Positions 54,993 through 64,000 of a stretch of DNA of 64,000 nt are shown piece after piece. Made by a program: the position numbers and the translations under genes. The notes under the pieces are model-generated. The model was not told the origin of the DNA, searched no databases, and worked only from the letters and a program-made list of their open reading frames with translations. This DNA comes from Thalassolituus maritimus. GTDB taxonomy: Bacteria > Pseudomonadota > Gammaproteobacteria > Pseudomonadales > Oceanobacteraceae. Where the stretch lies: contig NZ_FTOH01000004.1 in NCBI RefSeq assembly GCF_900156675.1, forward strand, positions 253,820 through 317,819, in the 5' to 3' direction. Positions within the stretch are counted from its first letter, which is position 1. Each line of letters opens with the position of its first letter.

Positions 54993-56612
54993 TCACATCA
55001 ATAGCTGCCTCATATCCTCCAGATAACTCACGAGTTTCTGACTGAAGCGCGCTGCTTCAGCCCCGTCGATGACCCGATGATCGTAGGAAAGCGACAAAGG
55101 CAACATCAAGCGAGGTACAAACTCAGATCCATTCCAGACGGGTTTCATCTCAGACCGTGACAGGCCCAGAATGGCAACCTCTGGCGGATTAACAATCGGT
55201 GTAAATGCAGTACCACCAATTCCGCCCAGACTGGATAGACTGAAGCAACCTCCCTGCATGTCCTTTAAGGATAGTTTACCTTCACGGGCCAGGCTGGCCT
55301 TATCGCCCAGTTCTTGTGTAATTTCTGTAACCGACTTCTGATCGACGTCACGAATTACAGGAACCAGCAATCCTTTCGGTGTATCCACCGCGACGCCAAT
55401 ATGAACGTACCCCTTCATAATCAGAGATTCACCGTCCGGCGCGAGCGACGCGTTAAAGGTAGGAAATTCCTTCAACAGTTTCGCGATGGCTTTAAGTACG
55501 AAAGGAACAATTGAGTAGCGCACGTCTCCGTTGGCGTTCTGTTCCTTACGGAAAGCCTCCAGACCCGTGATATCCGCGTGGTCAAACTGAGTCACCTGAG
55601 GCACGTTTAACCAAGCCGTCGTCATCGAGCGTGCAGTCGCTCGCTTAATATTGTTAAGAGCCTCTGTAGTTACCGGGCCAAACTGCGAGAAGTCCACCTC
55701 TGGGACTGCTGGGATGCCTGTTCCGCCTGCGCTTGCAGGACCGTTCACACGCTCTTTAACGAAAGCCTGAACGTCCTCTTTAAGAACACGCCCTTTAGGG
55801 CCAGAGCCCGCAACTAACGCCAGATCGACACCAAATTCCCGTGCGACCTTACGGACCGCAGGGCCCGCATGAACCTGCTTCGACGGCGATGCCGCCGCAG
55901 CATTACTCTTGGCTGGCGCAGACTGAGAAGGCAGTGAAGCCGGTGCGGACTCCGGTTTCTTATCGCTGCTTTCGGCAGCCCTGTCAGTCGCCGCCTTACT
56001 CTTTTCTTGAGTGGCGACAGAGGCAGCGGTTTTTATCACCACCATAGGGTCGCCTTCGCTGACCTTATCACCCATCTTAATCAGGATTTCTTCAACCGTG
56101 CCGGCAACGCCAGCAGGAATCTCCATGCTGGCTTTATCGGTTTCGAGAGTGATCACTGACTGCTCTTCGTCAATCTTTTCACCGACGCGAACAGACACTT
56201 CGATCACTTCAACATCTTTAGAACCACCTAAATCAGGAATCGGTACGGTTTTGCTTTCACCACCGCCAGCAACTTCTTTACTCTCGGCAGGTTCCTCAGA
56301 AGTCTCGGGTTCAGGCGCAGTATCAGAGTTACTTTCGCTGTCGTCGCTGTCTGAACTTTGAGCGTTGCCGTCTCCTGAAGATGCACTGTCCAGTTCCAGA
56401 AAATCGTCTCCCTGGCTGACTTTGTCGCCGACCTTCACCAGCACACCAGTTACTGTACCCTCTTCTTCGGCCGGAATTTCCATCGTAGCTTTGTCTGTTT
56501 CGAGGACAATCAGAGCCTGCTCTTTCTCGACGCTGTCCCCCTCACTGACCAGTACCTCGATAACTTCGACGTTGCTGGAGCCACCCAGGTCAGGAATTTT
56601 CAATGTTGTCAT
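54993..56612 (-). CDS. aceF: Pyruvate dehydrogenase E2, dihydrolipoamide acetyltransferase AceF
   Basis: A 539-residue E2 that transfers the acetyl group from lipoamide to CoA. Two lipoyl domains: residues 1-75 with lipoylated Lys in [10 protein letters not shown], and about 118-195 with [10 protein letters not shown]. They are separated by acidic Ser/Asp/Glu and Ala/Pro/Lys-rich linkers. The E1/E3-binding domain [16 protein letters not shown] is near 243, and the catalytic domain ends with [17 protein letters not shown] (His and Asp of the active site). It follows aceE by 11 bases. Two lipoyl domains, instead of three as in E. coli, are common among gammaproteobacteria such as Pseudomonas. 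Confidence 0.95.
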   Translation of the reverse strand: MTTLKIPDLGGSSNVEVIEVLVSEGDSVEKEQALIVLETDKATMEIPAEEEGTVTGVLVKVGDKVSQGDDFLELDSASSGDGNAQSSDSDDSESNSDTAPEPETSEEPAESKEVAGGGESKTVPIPDLGGSKDVEVIEVSVRVGEKIDEEQSVITLETDKASMEIPAGVAGTVEEILIKMGDKVSEGDPMVVIKTAASVATQEKSKAATDRAAESSDKKPESAPASLPSQSAPAKSNAAAASPSKQVHAGPAVRKVAREFGVDLALVAGSGPKGRVLKEDVQAFVKERVNGPASAGGTGIPAVPEVDFSQFGPVTTEALNNIKRATARSMTTAWLNVPQVTQFDHADITGLEAFRKEQNANGDVRYSIVPFVLKAIAKLLKEFPTFNASLAPDGESLIMKGYVHIGVAVDTPKGLLVPVIRDVDQKSVTEITQELGDKASLAREGKLSLKDMQGGCFSLSSLGGIGGTAFTPIVNPPEVAILGLSRSEMKPVWNGSEFVPRLMLPLSLSYDHRVIDGAEAARFSQKLVSYLEDMRQLLM

Positions 56613-56623
56613 CGGTTCCTTCC

Positions 56624-59305
56624 TCAGCTGTACAGCGGATCTGGTTTAGACGCATCAATAGAAAGCTCTTCTCTCCAGCTTTCTAACTCATCGGCAGACA
56701 GAGAGCCCTCTTTCATCAGCTCATAACCTGCGGCCCAGGCGATATGCTGCCAGTCGACTTCGAAGAAGCGACGCAGGGCATCACGCGTATCACTGCGGCC
56801 GAAGCCGTCTGTACCTAACACCTGATAGCTACGCCCCTCCGGAATGTAAGGACGAATCTGATCGGAATACGCCTTCATATGGTCGGTCGCAGAAATCAGC
56901 GGGCCTGCACTCTGTTTTAGCTGCGAGGTCACATACGGCTCAGGCGTTCTCTGCCCTGCTGACAGAAGCGCTTCACGCTCACAGGCCATACCATTACGGC
57001 GCAGCTCGTTGAACGAAGTCACAGACCAGACGCTGGCAGCGATACCTTTTTCGTTCAGCCATTCGGCCGCTTTTTCAACCTGTCTGAGAATAGAGCCCGA
57101 TCCCATCAACTGTACGGGTTTGTCGGTACCTGCCGACTCACGCAGCCTGTAGATACCGCGGCGTATGCCTTCTTCAACACCTTCTGGCATCGCTGGATGT
57201 GGGTAGTTTTCATTCAGAGAGGTGATGTAGTAGAAGACTTTTTCTTTCTTCTCGTACATGCGCTTCAGACCATCCTGAACGATCACGGCCATTTCATAAG
57301 CGTAAGTCGGATCGTAAGAAATACAGTTCGGAATGGTCGACGCCAATAAGTGACTGTGACCGTCCTGATGCTGTAGGCCTTCACCGTTAAGCGTGGTGCG
57401 CCCGCTGGTTGCACCAATCAGGAATCCCTGACACTGCATATCGCCTGCCGCCCAGGCAAAATCGCCGATACGCTGGAAACCGAACATCGAGTAATAGATG
57501 TAGAAAGGAATCATGGCCAGGCCGTTAGTGCTGTAAGAGCTGCCCGCTGCCATCCAGGCAGAGAATGCACCGGCTTCGTTGATGCCCTCTTCAAGGATGC
57601 GGCCTTTCTTATCCTCGCGGTAGTACATGACCTGCCCCTGGTCGACCGGCTCATAAAGCTGGCCTTCAGATGAGTAAATCCCCATCTGACGGAACATGCC
57701 TTCCATACCAAACGTGCGCGCCTCATCGGGAACGATAGGCACAACGCGCTCGCCCATGTTCTTGTCTTTTACTACCTGTGACAGAATCCGGACAAACGCC
57801 ATGGTCGTTGAGATCTCACGTTCTCCAGTACCATCAAGCTGGGCCTGGAAGAACGACAGATCCGGCGCAGTAAGGCCCTGCCAGTTCTCGGTACGTACCG
57901 GCAGGCTGCCGCCCAGTTTCTCACGTTGCTTACGCATGTAAGTCATTTCAGGGCTGTCAGCAGGCGGACGGTAGAACGGCAGGTGCTCTAGGTCTTCGTC
58001 ACGTATAGGAATACCGAAACGATCCCGGAAGGCTTTCAGGCTATCGATATCCAGTTTCTTAACCTGGTGCGCCTGATTCTGACCTTCGGCTTCGCCACCC
58101 ATGCCATACCCTTTTACGGTATGAGCCAGAATTACCGTGGGCTGCCCTTTGTGATTCACGGCTTCGTGATACGCCGCGAATACCTTGTACGGGTCATGTC
58201 CGCCACGGTTAAGTTTAAAGATGTCCTCATCGCTGAGGTCTTTAATCAGATCTTTCAGCTCAGGATACTTTTCGAAGAAATGCTCACGCGTATACTTACC
58301 GCCTTTGGCCTTGTAGTTCTGATATTCACCATCAACGGTTTCGTCCATGCGTTTCTGAAGGAGGCCTTTACGGTCTTTCGCTAACAAAGGATCCCAGTGG
58401 CGACCCCAGACGACTTTAATAACGTTCCAGCCAGCTCCACGGAACTGACTCTCCAGCTCCTGAATAATCTTACCGTTACCCCTGACCGGGCCGTCGAGGC
58501 GCTGCAGATTGCAGTTAATAACGAAGATCAGGTTTTCGAGCTTTTCGCGCCCAGCAAGACCGATGGCGCCCAGAGTCTCTGGCTCATCACATTCGCCGTC
58601 ACCGAGGAAGGCCCAGACTTTACGGCCTTTACGCGGCACGAGCCCACGCGCAGACAGGTAACGCATAAAATGCGCCTGATAGATCGCCTGTAACGGGCCA
58701 AGGCCCATGGAGACCGTTGGGAACTGCCAGTAGTCCGGCATAAGCTTAGGGTGCGGATACGATGACAGTCCTGGTGCCAGTGCTTCCTGTCGGAATCGTT
58801 CAAGATCGTGTTCGTCGAAGCGACCTTCAAGGTAGCTTCGCGCATAAATGCCCGGGGATACGTGACCCTGGTAGTAAATCAGGTCACCTAAGGGTGACTG
58901 CTCACTGTCAGCGTTCGGAGCACGGAAGAAGTGATTGAACCCCACATCATATAGCGTCGCACTGGAAGCAAAACTGGAAATATGACCACCAAGATCACCC
59001 GCGCCCTCTTTATTTGCTCGCAGTACCATCGCCAACGCATTCCAACGCACCAGAGAGCGGATACGTCGTTCCATGAAAAGGTCACCGGGCATCGGCGCTT
59101 CTTTTTCAGGTGGAATAGTGTTGCGGTACGGGGTATTCAACGCATACGGGAGTGGCATCCCGTCCCTGGTGGCCCTTTCGGCAATACGTTCAATTAAGAA
59201 GTGGGCTCTGTCTAACCCTTCAGCTCGAATAACGGAGTGGATTGCATCCACCCATTCTTTGGTTTCCTGAGGATCTGCATCGTTCGTGTAGACCTGATCA
59301 TCCAT
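56624..59305 (-). CDS. aceE: Pyruvate dehydrogenase E1 component AceE
   Basis: Homodimeric thiamine-diphosphate E1, 893 residues, the typical size. It decarboxylates pyruvate and acetylates the lipoyl groups of AceF. N-terminal [16 protein letters not shown] and the ThDP motif [32 protein letters not shown] near 230-262 are seen, as are HRKGLL-type [13 protein letters not shown], and [13 protein letters not shown]-like [12 protein letters not shown] near 645. GGAGCC stands before the ATG. lpd is not downstream; a chemoreceptor gene follows aceF instead, so E3 must be elsewhere. Confidence 0.96.
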   Translation of the reverse strand: MDDQVYTNDADPQETKEWVDAIHSVIRAEGLDRAHFLIERIAERATRDGMPLPYALNTPYRNTIPPEKEAPMPGDLFMERRIRSLVRWNALAMVLRANKEGAGDLGGHISSFASSATLYDVGFNHFFRAPNADSEQSPLGDLIYYQGHVSPGIYARSYLEGRFDEHDLERFRQEALAPGLSSYPHPKLMPDYWQFPTVSMGLGPLQAIYQAHFMRYLSARGLVPRKGRKVWAFLGDGECDEPETLGAIGLAGREKLENLIFVINCNLQRLDGPVRGNGKIIQELESQFRGAGWNVIKVVWGRHWDPLLAKDRKGLLQKRMDETVDGEYQNYKAKGGKYTREHFFEKYPELKDLIKDLSDEDIFKLNRGGHDPYKVFAAYHEAVNHKGQPTVILAHTVKGYGMGGEAEGQNQAHQVKKLDIDSLKAFRDRFGIPIRDEDLEHLPFYRPPADSPEMTYMRKQREKLGGSLPVRTENWQGLTAPDLSFFQAQLDGTGEREISTTMAFVRILSQVVKDKNMGERVVPIVPDEARTFGMEGMFRQMGIYSSEGQLYEPVDQGQVMYYREDKKGRILEEGINEAGAFSAWMAAGSSYSTNGLAMIPFYIYYSMFGFQRIGDFAWAAGDMQCQGFLIGATSGRTTLNGEGLQHQDGHSHLLASTIPNCISYDPTYAYEMAVIVQDGLKRMYEKKEKVFYYITSLNENYPHPAMPEGVEEGIRRGIYRLRESAGTDKPVQLMGSGSILRQVEKAAEWLNEKGIAASVWSVTSFNELRRNGMACEREALLSAGQRTPEPYVTSQLKQSAGPLISATDHMKAYSDQIRPYIPEGRSYQVLGTDGFGRSDTRDALRRFFEVDWQHIAWAAGYELMKEGSLSADELESWREELSIDASKPDPLYS

Positions 59306-59747
59306 TTGCTAGGCTCCTGACCTTGGGCATGTGCTGCTTTCAGTATAGATAAAGTCTCGGAAAACACTCACTCGGGGCCGTAAAGAAATTCGAGGCTGGT
59401 CGCAAAACTCTCAACCAGCCCCCTATCATTTCCACGAATGTTGACGCCCCCGTCACAAAGGTGACTATTTTGTCATTTAAGACTTTCACGAAAATATTGA
59501 GACATCGATATGTCCGTAGGGTTTCATCCTCGCCCAGTGACTCTTTTTGTCCGGATTGATGAGCCCATCTTTACCAGTGTCCCTAAGCGACACTCCGAAC
59601 AACATATTCCTTATAGAATCTAGGGTTGAATGCATGGAATTAGTTCAAATAGTTCTAAGACACTTTACGTCAAGATAAGTAAACTCTCGGCCACTTAACA
59701 TGCTGGCTACGCCAGTGCAGGGAATAACACTAAATCAGGCAGGACTT
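59306..59747. other. Intergenic region between divergent aceE and the peroxidase-like gene
   Basis: No gene seen. An inverted repeat GGCTGGT...ACCAGCC (about 59393-59420) and a TGACGCCCCC/GTCA palindrome near 59450 could be regulatory. TATACT near 59342 on the minus strand could be an aceE -10, with a weak -35. Nothing is firmly assignable. Confidence 0.4.
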
Positions 59748-61313
59748 ATGCCCTTCAATGCGACCACTCTCCTATCAAAAATACTAATAATTATGCCAAT
59801 GACGGCAGCCGTCAGCGGGTGTCTCTTCGACAACGATGGCAAAACCCGTGAAGAAAAACTGGACCGCGATCTGAGTGCCGTCATAGCCAGTCAGAATCTG
59901 ACCGGCGACCCGGCTTCCGGCCGATCTCTACCAGAAATTTCTGAGCCAGAAGCTCAGCTGGGTATGAAGCTTTTCTTTTCTAAATCTCTCAGCGGAGACC
60001 AGGACACCGCTTGTGTCAGTTGTCACCACCCTGCCCTCGGCGGCGGCGACGATCTCTCTCTGCCTATTGGTGTCGGTGCAGATCGTCCTGAATTACTAGG
60101 CCCAGGTCGTACCCATTCAGGCAGTACGCACCCAACCGTGCCGCGTAACGCCCCCACGACCTTTAACATTGCCCTGTGGGATCAGGTGCTTTTCCACGAT
60201 GGGCGGGTAGAAAGTATCGGTAAAACAGCGGGAAGGAATGGTAATGATGGTCAGGGAATCCGTACACCAGACAGTACATTTAATACTGCTGACGCAGACT
60301 CCGGCCTGACAATGAGCGCAGCACAGGCCCGCTTTCCTGTCACCTCTGCTGCCGAAATGCGTGGCCACACTTACGCGCCAGGTGACAACACAGTCATCCG
60401 CACCCGCCTCGAGCAACGCCTTCAGAATGTGGGTGACAGCCTGAACGAAGTAAATGTTGATCCAGATGGCGACAGCGTCAATAACTGGGTAAACGCCTTT
60501 GAGGAAGTCTACGATGCCACCGTTCCGGCAGAAGATATTATTACCTTCGAGCGGATCACGTCAGCTATCGCAGCGTATGAAAACTCACAGGTGTTTACCG
60601 ACAACCGTTGGGCTGAGTACGTTGCCGGAGATACCGAAGCTCTGACTATTGAAGAGAAAGCAGGGGCCTATCTTTTCTTTAATAGCGCTGAGGGCGGTGG
60701 CGCCGGCTGTTCTTCCTGTCACAGTGGTGACTTTTTCACCGACGAAGGCTTCCACAATATTGGTATGCCACAGATCGGCGAAGGTAAAGGAAACGGCGAC
60801 AACACTCATGAAGATTTTGGCCGTATGCGCGAAACCGGCAACGAATCAGATCAGTTTGCTTTCCGCACACCGTCACTTCTGAATGTGGAGCATACGGGGC
60901 CGTTTGGACACGCCGGTGCCTATGACTCTCTGGAAGCCGTGGTGCGCCATCACCTGAATCCGACTCGAGCCGTTGATGACTACTTTTCGGCCGGTGGCGC
61001 CTGCGCCACTCTGGCTCAGAATGAAAGCGATGCCTCGTGTGAAGATTATTCAGGTGGTTATGCCGAAGAGAACAGCCGCAAAGTGCTGACCGCACTTGAG
61101 GCTGAACAGGCAGCAGGGGCTTCATTGCTCATCAATACCGAGCTCAGCGACAGTCAGATAAATAATCTGGTGGCTTTTCTTGAAGCACTGACCGACCCGT
61201 GTCTTGAAGACAGCACCTGCCTGAGTCAGTGGATACCGCAAGACCTTGATGAGGAAGACGGTAACCGTCTGGAAATCATTGATCAGTACGAGTCGCAACT
61301 GCTGGCCAACTAA
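59748..61313 (+). CDS. Di-haem cytochrome c peroxidase-like lipoprotein (MauG/CcpA superfamily)
   Basis: A 521-residue periplasmic lipoprotein with lipobox VSGC (Cys25). Two c-type haem sites: CVSCHH (Cys89, Cys92, His93) and CSSCH (Cys321, Cys324, His325). The bacterial peroxidase stretches LGMKLFFSKSLSGDQDTAC and FRTPSLLNVEHTGPFGHAGAYDSLEAV are clear. It is longer than CcpA because of an insertion near 110-300 and a C-terminal tail. It probably reduces peroxide or oxidises a protein/small partner. Start ATG 59748 follows AGGACTT; a frame from 59700 lacks a signal. No partner gene adjoins. Confidence 0.87.
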   Translation: MPFNATTLLSKILIIMPMTAAVSGCLFDNDGKTREEKLDRDLSAVIASQNLTGDPASGRSLPEISEPEAQLGMKLFFSKSLSGDQDTACVSCHHPALGGGDDLSLPIGVGADRPELLGPGRTHSGSTHPTVPRNAPTTFNIALWDQVLFHDGRVESIGKTAGRNGNDGQGIRTPDSTFNTADADSGLTMSAAQARFPVTSAAEMRGHTYAPGDNTVIRTRLEQRLQNVGDSLNEVNVDPDGDSVNNWVNAFEEVYDATVPAEDIITFERITSAIAAYENSQVFTDNRWAEYVAGDTEALTIEEKAGAYLFFNSAEGGGAGCSSCHSGDFFTDEGFHNIGMPQIGEGKGNGDNTHEDFGRMRETGNESDQFAFRTPSLLNVEHTGPFGHAGAYDSLEAVVRHHLNPTRAVDDYFSAGGACATLAQNESDASCEDYSGGYAEENSRKVLTALEAEQAAGASLLINTELSDSQINNLVAFLEALTDPCLEDSTCLSQWIPQDLDEEDGNRLEIIDQYESQLLAN

Positions 61314-61743
61314 TACAGCGCACTCTGACTGATCGTAAAAGGCCGGAACGTGCAGATCGCGTACCGGCCTTCAGTTACCGGATCCGTGACTTTAAGCAAA
61401 TAGAACATTTTGCGATTAAAAATAAAGGAACTAAATTTCTCAGTTATAAATTTCTGCTCGAAACAGCCGCTATTTACCACCTGTAACATCACAGCCCTAT
61501 CGCTCGAAACAATGCTGATTAATTCTGTTGAATTTGTGTAGCAAACGCTGCGCACCAAAGAATTTCAGCTACCGCGTATTTTTTGACAAGACCCCCTCCC
61601 CGTCTATCGTTTTAACCATGAGTGGCCCGAAAGGCTAACTCATTGTCTCCTTAAGGGACAATTAACTATCCACTGGCCGTGCTGCACCACCTTCTGTCGG
61701 GAGGCTAGCGCTGCACCCCAATACCTGAAGCAGGATCACGAAC
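61314..61743 (+). promoter_or_regulatory. Promoter and structured leader of the soluble chemoreceptor gene
   Basis: TTGACA (61583-61588) and TATCGT (61605-61610), spacer 16, form a sigma-70-type promoter. A leader of about 125 bases follows, with possible stems ATGAGT...ACTCAT around GGCCCGAAAGGC and TTGTCTC...GGGACAA. A GGA-rich part (GGGACA, GGGAGG, AGGATC) comes near the ATG. The earlier part (61314-61580) holds a weak stem AAGGCCGG/CCGGCCTT after the peroxidase gene and nothing else clear. Confidence 0.5.
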
Positions 61744-63657
61744 ATGGCACTTGTGAAAAAACCTCAGAACTCCAGCGCAAAAACCTCCGACAGTGCAGTC
61801 GACCCTAACGTCGCGAAAGAAGCCGAGGCGAAGCGCCGTCGTGCTCGCACTCTCGCCAAACAACAACAGGCAGCAGAACGCATTGCAGCGGCCACCGGGC
61901 AGCTATCATCCGGGATTACCGAAGCCGCAGCAGCCAGCCAACAACTGCAAAGCGCATCCGATCAGATCGCGGTAACGGCAGAAGAAACCAGCGGCGCCGC
62001 TCAGGAATCCCTGGCTGCGTTTAACCAGGTCAATGACTCTATTTCATTGCAGCTGACCAATGCCGAAGGCTCTCGTAACCGGTGCGAAGAATTAACAGGT
62101 ATCGTGTCTGACACCAGCGAAAAAATTGACAGCCTGGTCGCGAACGTCCGTGAGGCTGCCACTCGCCAATCGGCTTCAGTAGTGAAAGTGTCTGAGCTTG
62201 AAAAACAAGCAGCCAATATCGGCGACATCGTTAAAGCAGTTGTGCGCATCGCCGACCAGACCAACCTTCTGGCGCTGAATGCAGCAATCGAAGCTGCCCG
62301 TGCAGGCAAGCACGGTAAAGGCTTTGCTGTCGTCGCAGACGAAGTGCGAACGCTTGCTGAGACCTCTGAAACCAGCGCGAATGAAATCCAGACTCTGGTG
62401 AAGCAAATTCAGCACGAGGTTAAGGGCATCGCCGAAGGTATTAAGACGTCGTCTGAGCAGGTCGAGGTTGAAGTCGAAAAAGGTCATGTTATTCGCGAAC
62501 AGCTTACTGGTATTCGCCGTAATATGTCGGAAATCATGGACGGAACCCAGGAAATCGCCAGCGGTGCATCCCAGTCCAGTATCGCAGCAAAACAGGCGCT
62601 CAAGGGCATCGAAGACATTGCCACTGCGGCAGAAGAACAATCTGCGGCGGCTGAAGAATCAGCCAAGACAGTCAACGAACAGAGCCAGGCTCTGAGTGAG
62701 TGTGAGCGAGCATCCCAGAGCCTCTTTGATCTTGCTGATGACCTGCGAAATTCAACAGACGTTGCAAAGAGTGCCGAAGAAGTCGCGTCCAGCGCCGAAG
62801 AGCTCTCTTCTGCGGTGCAGGAAATTAATCGTGCATCCACCCAAATCATGACAGCGATTGAGCAGATTCGACTTGGATCACAAACCGCCGCTGCTGCGAC
62901 CGAAGAATCTTCGGCCGCGATCAATCAGATCGAACGCGGTCTGGAGATAGCTCAGGAGCGAGCCACTCGCAGTCAAAGTCAGATAGCCGAAATTAAAGAA
63001 TCATTAGCGACCAACAAAACGTCAGTGGATGAACTGATACATGGTATTGGCGCATCGGTTGAAGCCACTCAGAACAGTATTAAACAGGTACGTGATCTCG
63101 AGACTGTATCCCGACGTATAGACAAAATCGTAGAAGCCATTGCGATGGTATCGATTCAGACCAACATGCTTGCTGTGAACGGCTCGATTGAAGCTGCACG
63201 GGCCGGTGAATTTGGCAAAGGTTTTGTTGTAGTTGCTACCGACATACGAAACCTGGCCCGCGATTCTGCTGAGAATGCCGATCGCATCAAAGACCTGGTG
63301 AAGTCCGTGCAGGATCAGATATTTGCCGTCGGAACAGACCTTGATGAAATTGTAGAAGCAGCGATAGAGGAAACAGAAAAGGCCAAAACATCAACCTCCA
63401 ACCTGACGCGTATTGAGAAAGAAATCCTCGTAGTAGAAACAGGCTCCGATGAAATTCTGAAAGCATCTAACGATATTTCCTCCGCGATTCTGCAGGTGAA
63501 AAACGGGTCTGAACAAATCGCGGCCGCCTCAGAAGAAGCAGAAAAAGCCGCAGACGAAGCTGCCAGTGCTGCAGAGCAACAGTCCCGTGGTGCCGATGAG
63601 CTTGCCTCCGCTATTGAAGAGATTGCGTCGCTTGCTGATGAACTCCAGAGCGTCTGA
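61744..63657 (+). CDS. Soluble methyl-accepting chemotaxis protein with two signalling tips
   Basis: A 637-residue, almost entirely helical protein with no transmembrane segment. It is a tandem duplication of the MCP signalling hairpin. The first tip is near residues 171-205 ([35 protein letters not shown]). The second is near 470-505 ([33 protein letters not shown]), 300 residues apart, and has diverged (VNGS for LNAA, ATDIR for ADEVR). Coiled coils with Ala/Glu heptads link them. The N-terminal 40 residues are basic. It has no known sensor domain. cheW follows by 11 bases, so it opens a chemosensory operon running out of the window. AGGATCACGAAC precedes the ATG. Confidence 0.88.
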   Translation: MALVKKPQNSSAKTSDSAVDPNVAKEAEAKRRRARTLAKQQQAAERIAAATGQLSSGITEAAAASQQLQSASDQIAVTAEETSGAAQESLAAFNQVNDSISLQLTNAEGSRNRCEELTGIVSDTSEKIDSLVANVREAATRQSASVVKVSELEKQAANIGDIVKAVVRIADQTNLLALNAAIEAARAGKHGKGFAVVADEVRTLAETSETSANEIQTLVKQIQHEVKGIAEGIKTSSEQVEVEVEKGHVIREQLTGIRRNMSEIMDGTQEIASGASQSSIAAKQALKGIEDIATAAEEQSAAAEESAKTVNEQSQALSECERASQSLFDLADDLRNSTDVAKSAEEVASSAEELSSAVQEINRASTQIMTAIEQIRLGSQTAAAATEESSAAINQIERGLEIAQERATRSQSQIAEIKESLATNKTSVDELIHGIGASVEATQNSIKQVRDLETVSRRIDKIVEAIAMVSIQTNMLAVNGSIEAARAGEFGKGFVVVATDIRNLARDSAENADRIKDLVKSVQDQIFAVGTDLDEIVEAAIEETEKAKTSTSNLTRIEKEILVVETGSDEILKASNDISSAILQVKNGSEQIAAASEEAEKAADEAASAAEQQSRGADELASAIEEIASLADELQSV

Positions 63658-63668
63658 GGTGAATAACT

Positions 63669-64000
63669 ATGAGCGCAGCCGAAGAAATAAACGAGCTGGA
63701 CGAGCTGGATAATGACGAGCGCCAACAGTACGTCACCTTCCGTGTCGGAGATGAACTGTTCGCCGTAGAAATGAATCCAGTTCAGGAGATCATCAGGGTT
63801 CCGGATGTCGTCCGGGTGCCGTTAGCGCCACCGTCACTTTGTGGGCTGGCTAATTTACGCGGCAAAGTCCTTCCTATTCTGTCATTGCGTTACCTGTTTG
63901 GTATTCCGGATGCAGAAACCGACGAAGCAACGAGAGCCGTCGTTATCGATGTAGGCCAGCCATTGGGTTTCGTAGTTGACCGGGTGGCCAGTGTCATTGA
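63669..64000 (+). CDS. cheW: CheW-domain chemotaxis coupling protein (3' end cut by window)
   Basis: Start ATG 63669, 11 bases after the chemoreceptor stop, read for 110 codons to the window edge. An acidic lead (AAEEINELDELDNDERQQ) precedes a CheW domain: YVTFRVGDELFAVEMNPVQEI, then GLANLRGKVLPILSLRYLFGI near residue 63-83, and GFVVDRVASVI at the edge. CheW couples receptors to kinase CheA. Fusion to other domains further on cannot be excluded. Confidence 0.9.
   Translation, partial: MSAAEEINELDELDNDERQQYVTFRVGDELFAVEMNPVQEIIRVPDVVRVPLAPPSLCGLANLRGKVLPILSLRYLFGIPDAETDEATRAVVIDVGQPLGFVVDRVASVI

Noticed and set aside
61310-61558. An 82-residue minus-strand frame after the peroxidase-like gene
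   Set aside because: No ribosome site, unusual composition and a terminator-like stem inside it; it looks like chance in a spacer.

Overview
The window reads as chromosomal DNA of a marine, heterotrophic gammaproteobacterium, probably from the Oceanospirillales/Alcanivorax-like hydrocarbon degraders. The basis is the combination of gammaproteobacterial housekeeping genes (dnaE-tilS, aceEF, fxsA beside groESL, deaD, ybiT-type ABC-F, acrAB with acrR) with two sodium/proton antiporter types and two paralogous AlmA-like flavin monooxygenases of the kind used for long-chain alkanes. The genus call is inference. I see no rRNA, tRNA, CRISPR array, insertion sequence, integrase or prophage gene, so this is mostly ordinary core and lineage-specific genome.

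Layout. 1-7.3 kb: one plus-strand operon for short-chain amides or urea: UrtB(partial)-UrtC-UrtD-UrtE ABC transporter, aliphatic amidase AmiE, AAA ATPase AmiB, formamidase/acetamidase FmdA and zinc-ribbon FmdB, closed by a strong terminator. 7.4-18.7 kb: deaD RNA helicase, nucleoside phosphorylase ppnP, a GAF-PAS-PAS-GGDEF-EAL protein, small conserved proteins, ppiC, an S1-domain protein, the ABC-F ATPase YbiT and a GH114-like lipoprotein. 18.9-27.6 kb: a cyclic-nucleotide-binding protein, NhaD, and a compact minus-strand operon dnaE-tilS-lipoprotein-thioesterase-GST. 27.6-32.5 kb: an FMN riboswitch controlling a type-II-like lumazine synthase, a TatD-family hydrolase, small unknowns, a CPA1 antiporter and a DUF1275 membrane protein. 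32.5-37.9 kb: tandem AdeT-like solute-binding paralogues, a glycosyltransferase, an ADP-ribosyltransferase-like protein and a nucleoside deoxyribosyltransferase-like protein. 37.9-43 kb: acrBA and divergent acrR with an almost perfect copy of the classic AcrR operator. 43-48 kb: small periplasmic and membrane proteins, an aldo/keto reductase, a coiled-coil protein, groESL with an unusual hairpin repeat cluster behind it, and fxsA. 48-53 kb: AlmA-like monooxygenase, SDR, alkyltransferase-like protein, second AlmA-like monooxygenase. 53-59.3 kb: a membrane chemoreceptor and aceEF (no lpd follows). 59.7-64 kb: a di-haem peroxidase-like lipoprotein, a soluble chemoreceptor with two signalling tips, and the start of cheW.

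How parts fit together. The first operon can import an amide or urea and hydrolyse it to ammonia plus an organic acid through two unrelated amidases. The AlmA pair with the SDR suggests oxidation of long-chain hydrocarbons or ketones, feeding central metabolism. AcrAB-AcrR would export toxic hydrophobics. The soluble chemoreceptor and CheW open a chemosensory operon that continues beyond the window.

I found no clear-cut undescribed system. The most unusual signals are the hairpin repeats 3' of groEL with covarying outer stems, the double-tip chemoreceptor behind a structured leader, the ART-like plus deoxyribosyltransferase-like pair, and the acrB terminator embedded in a neighbouring coding sequence.
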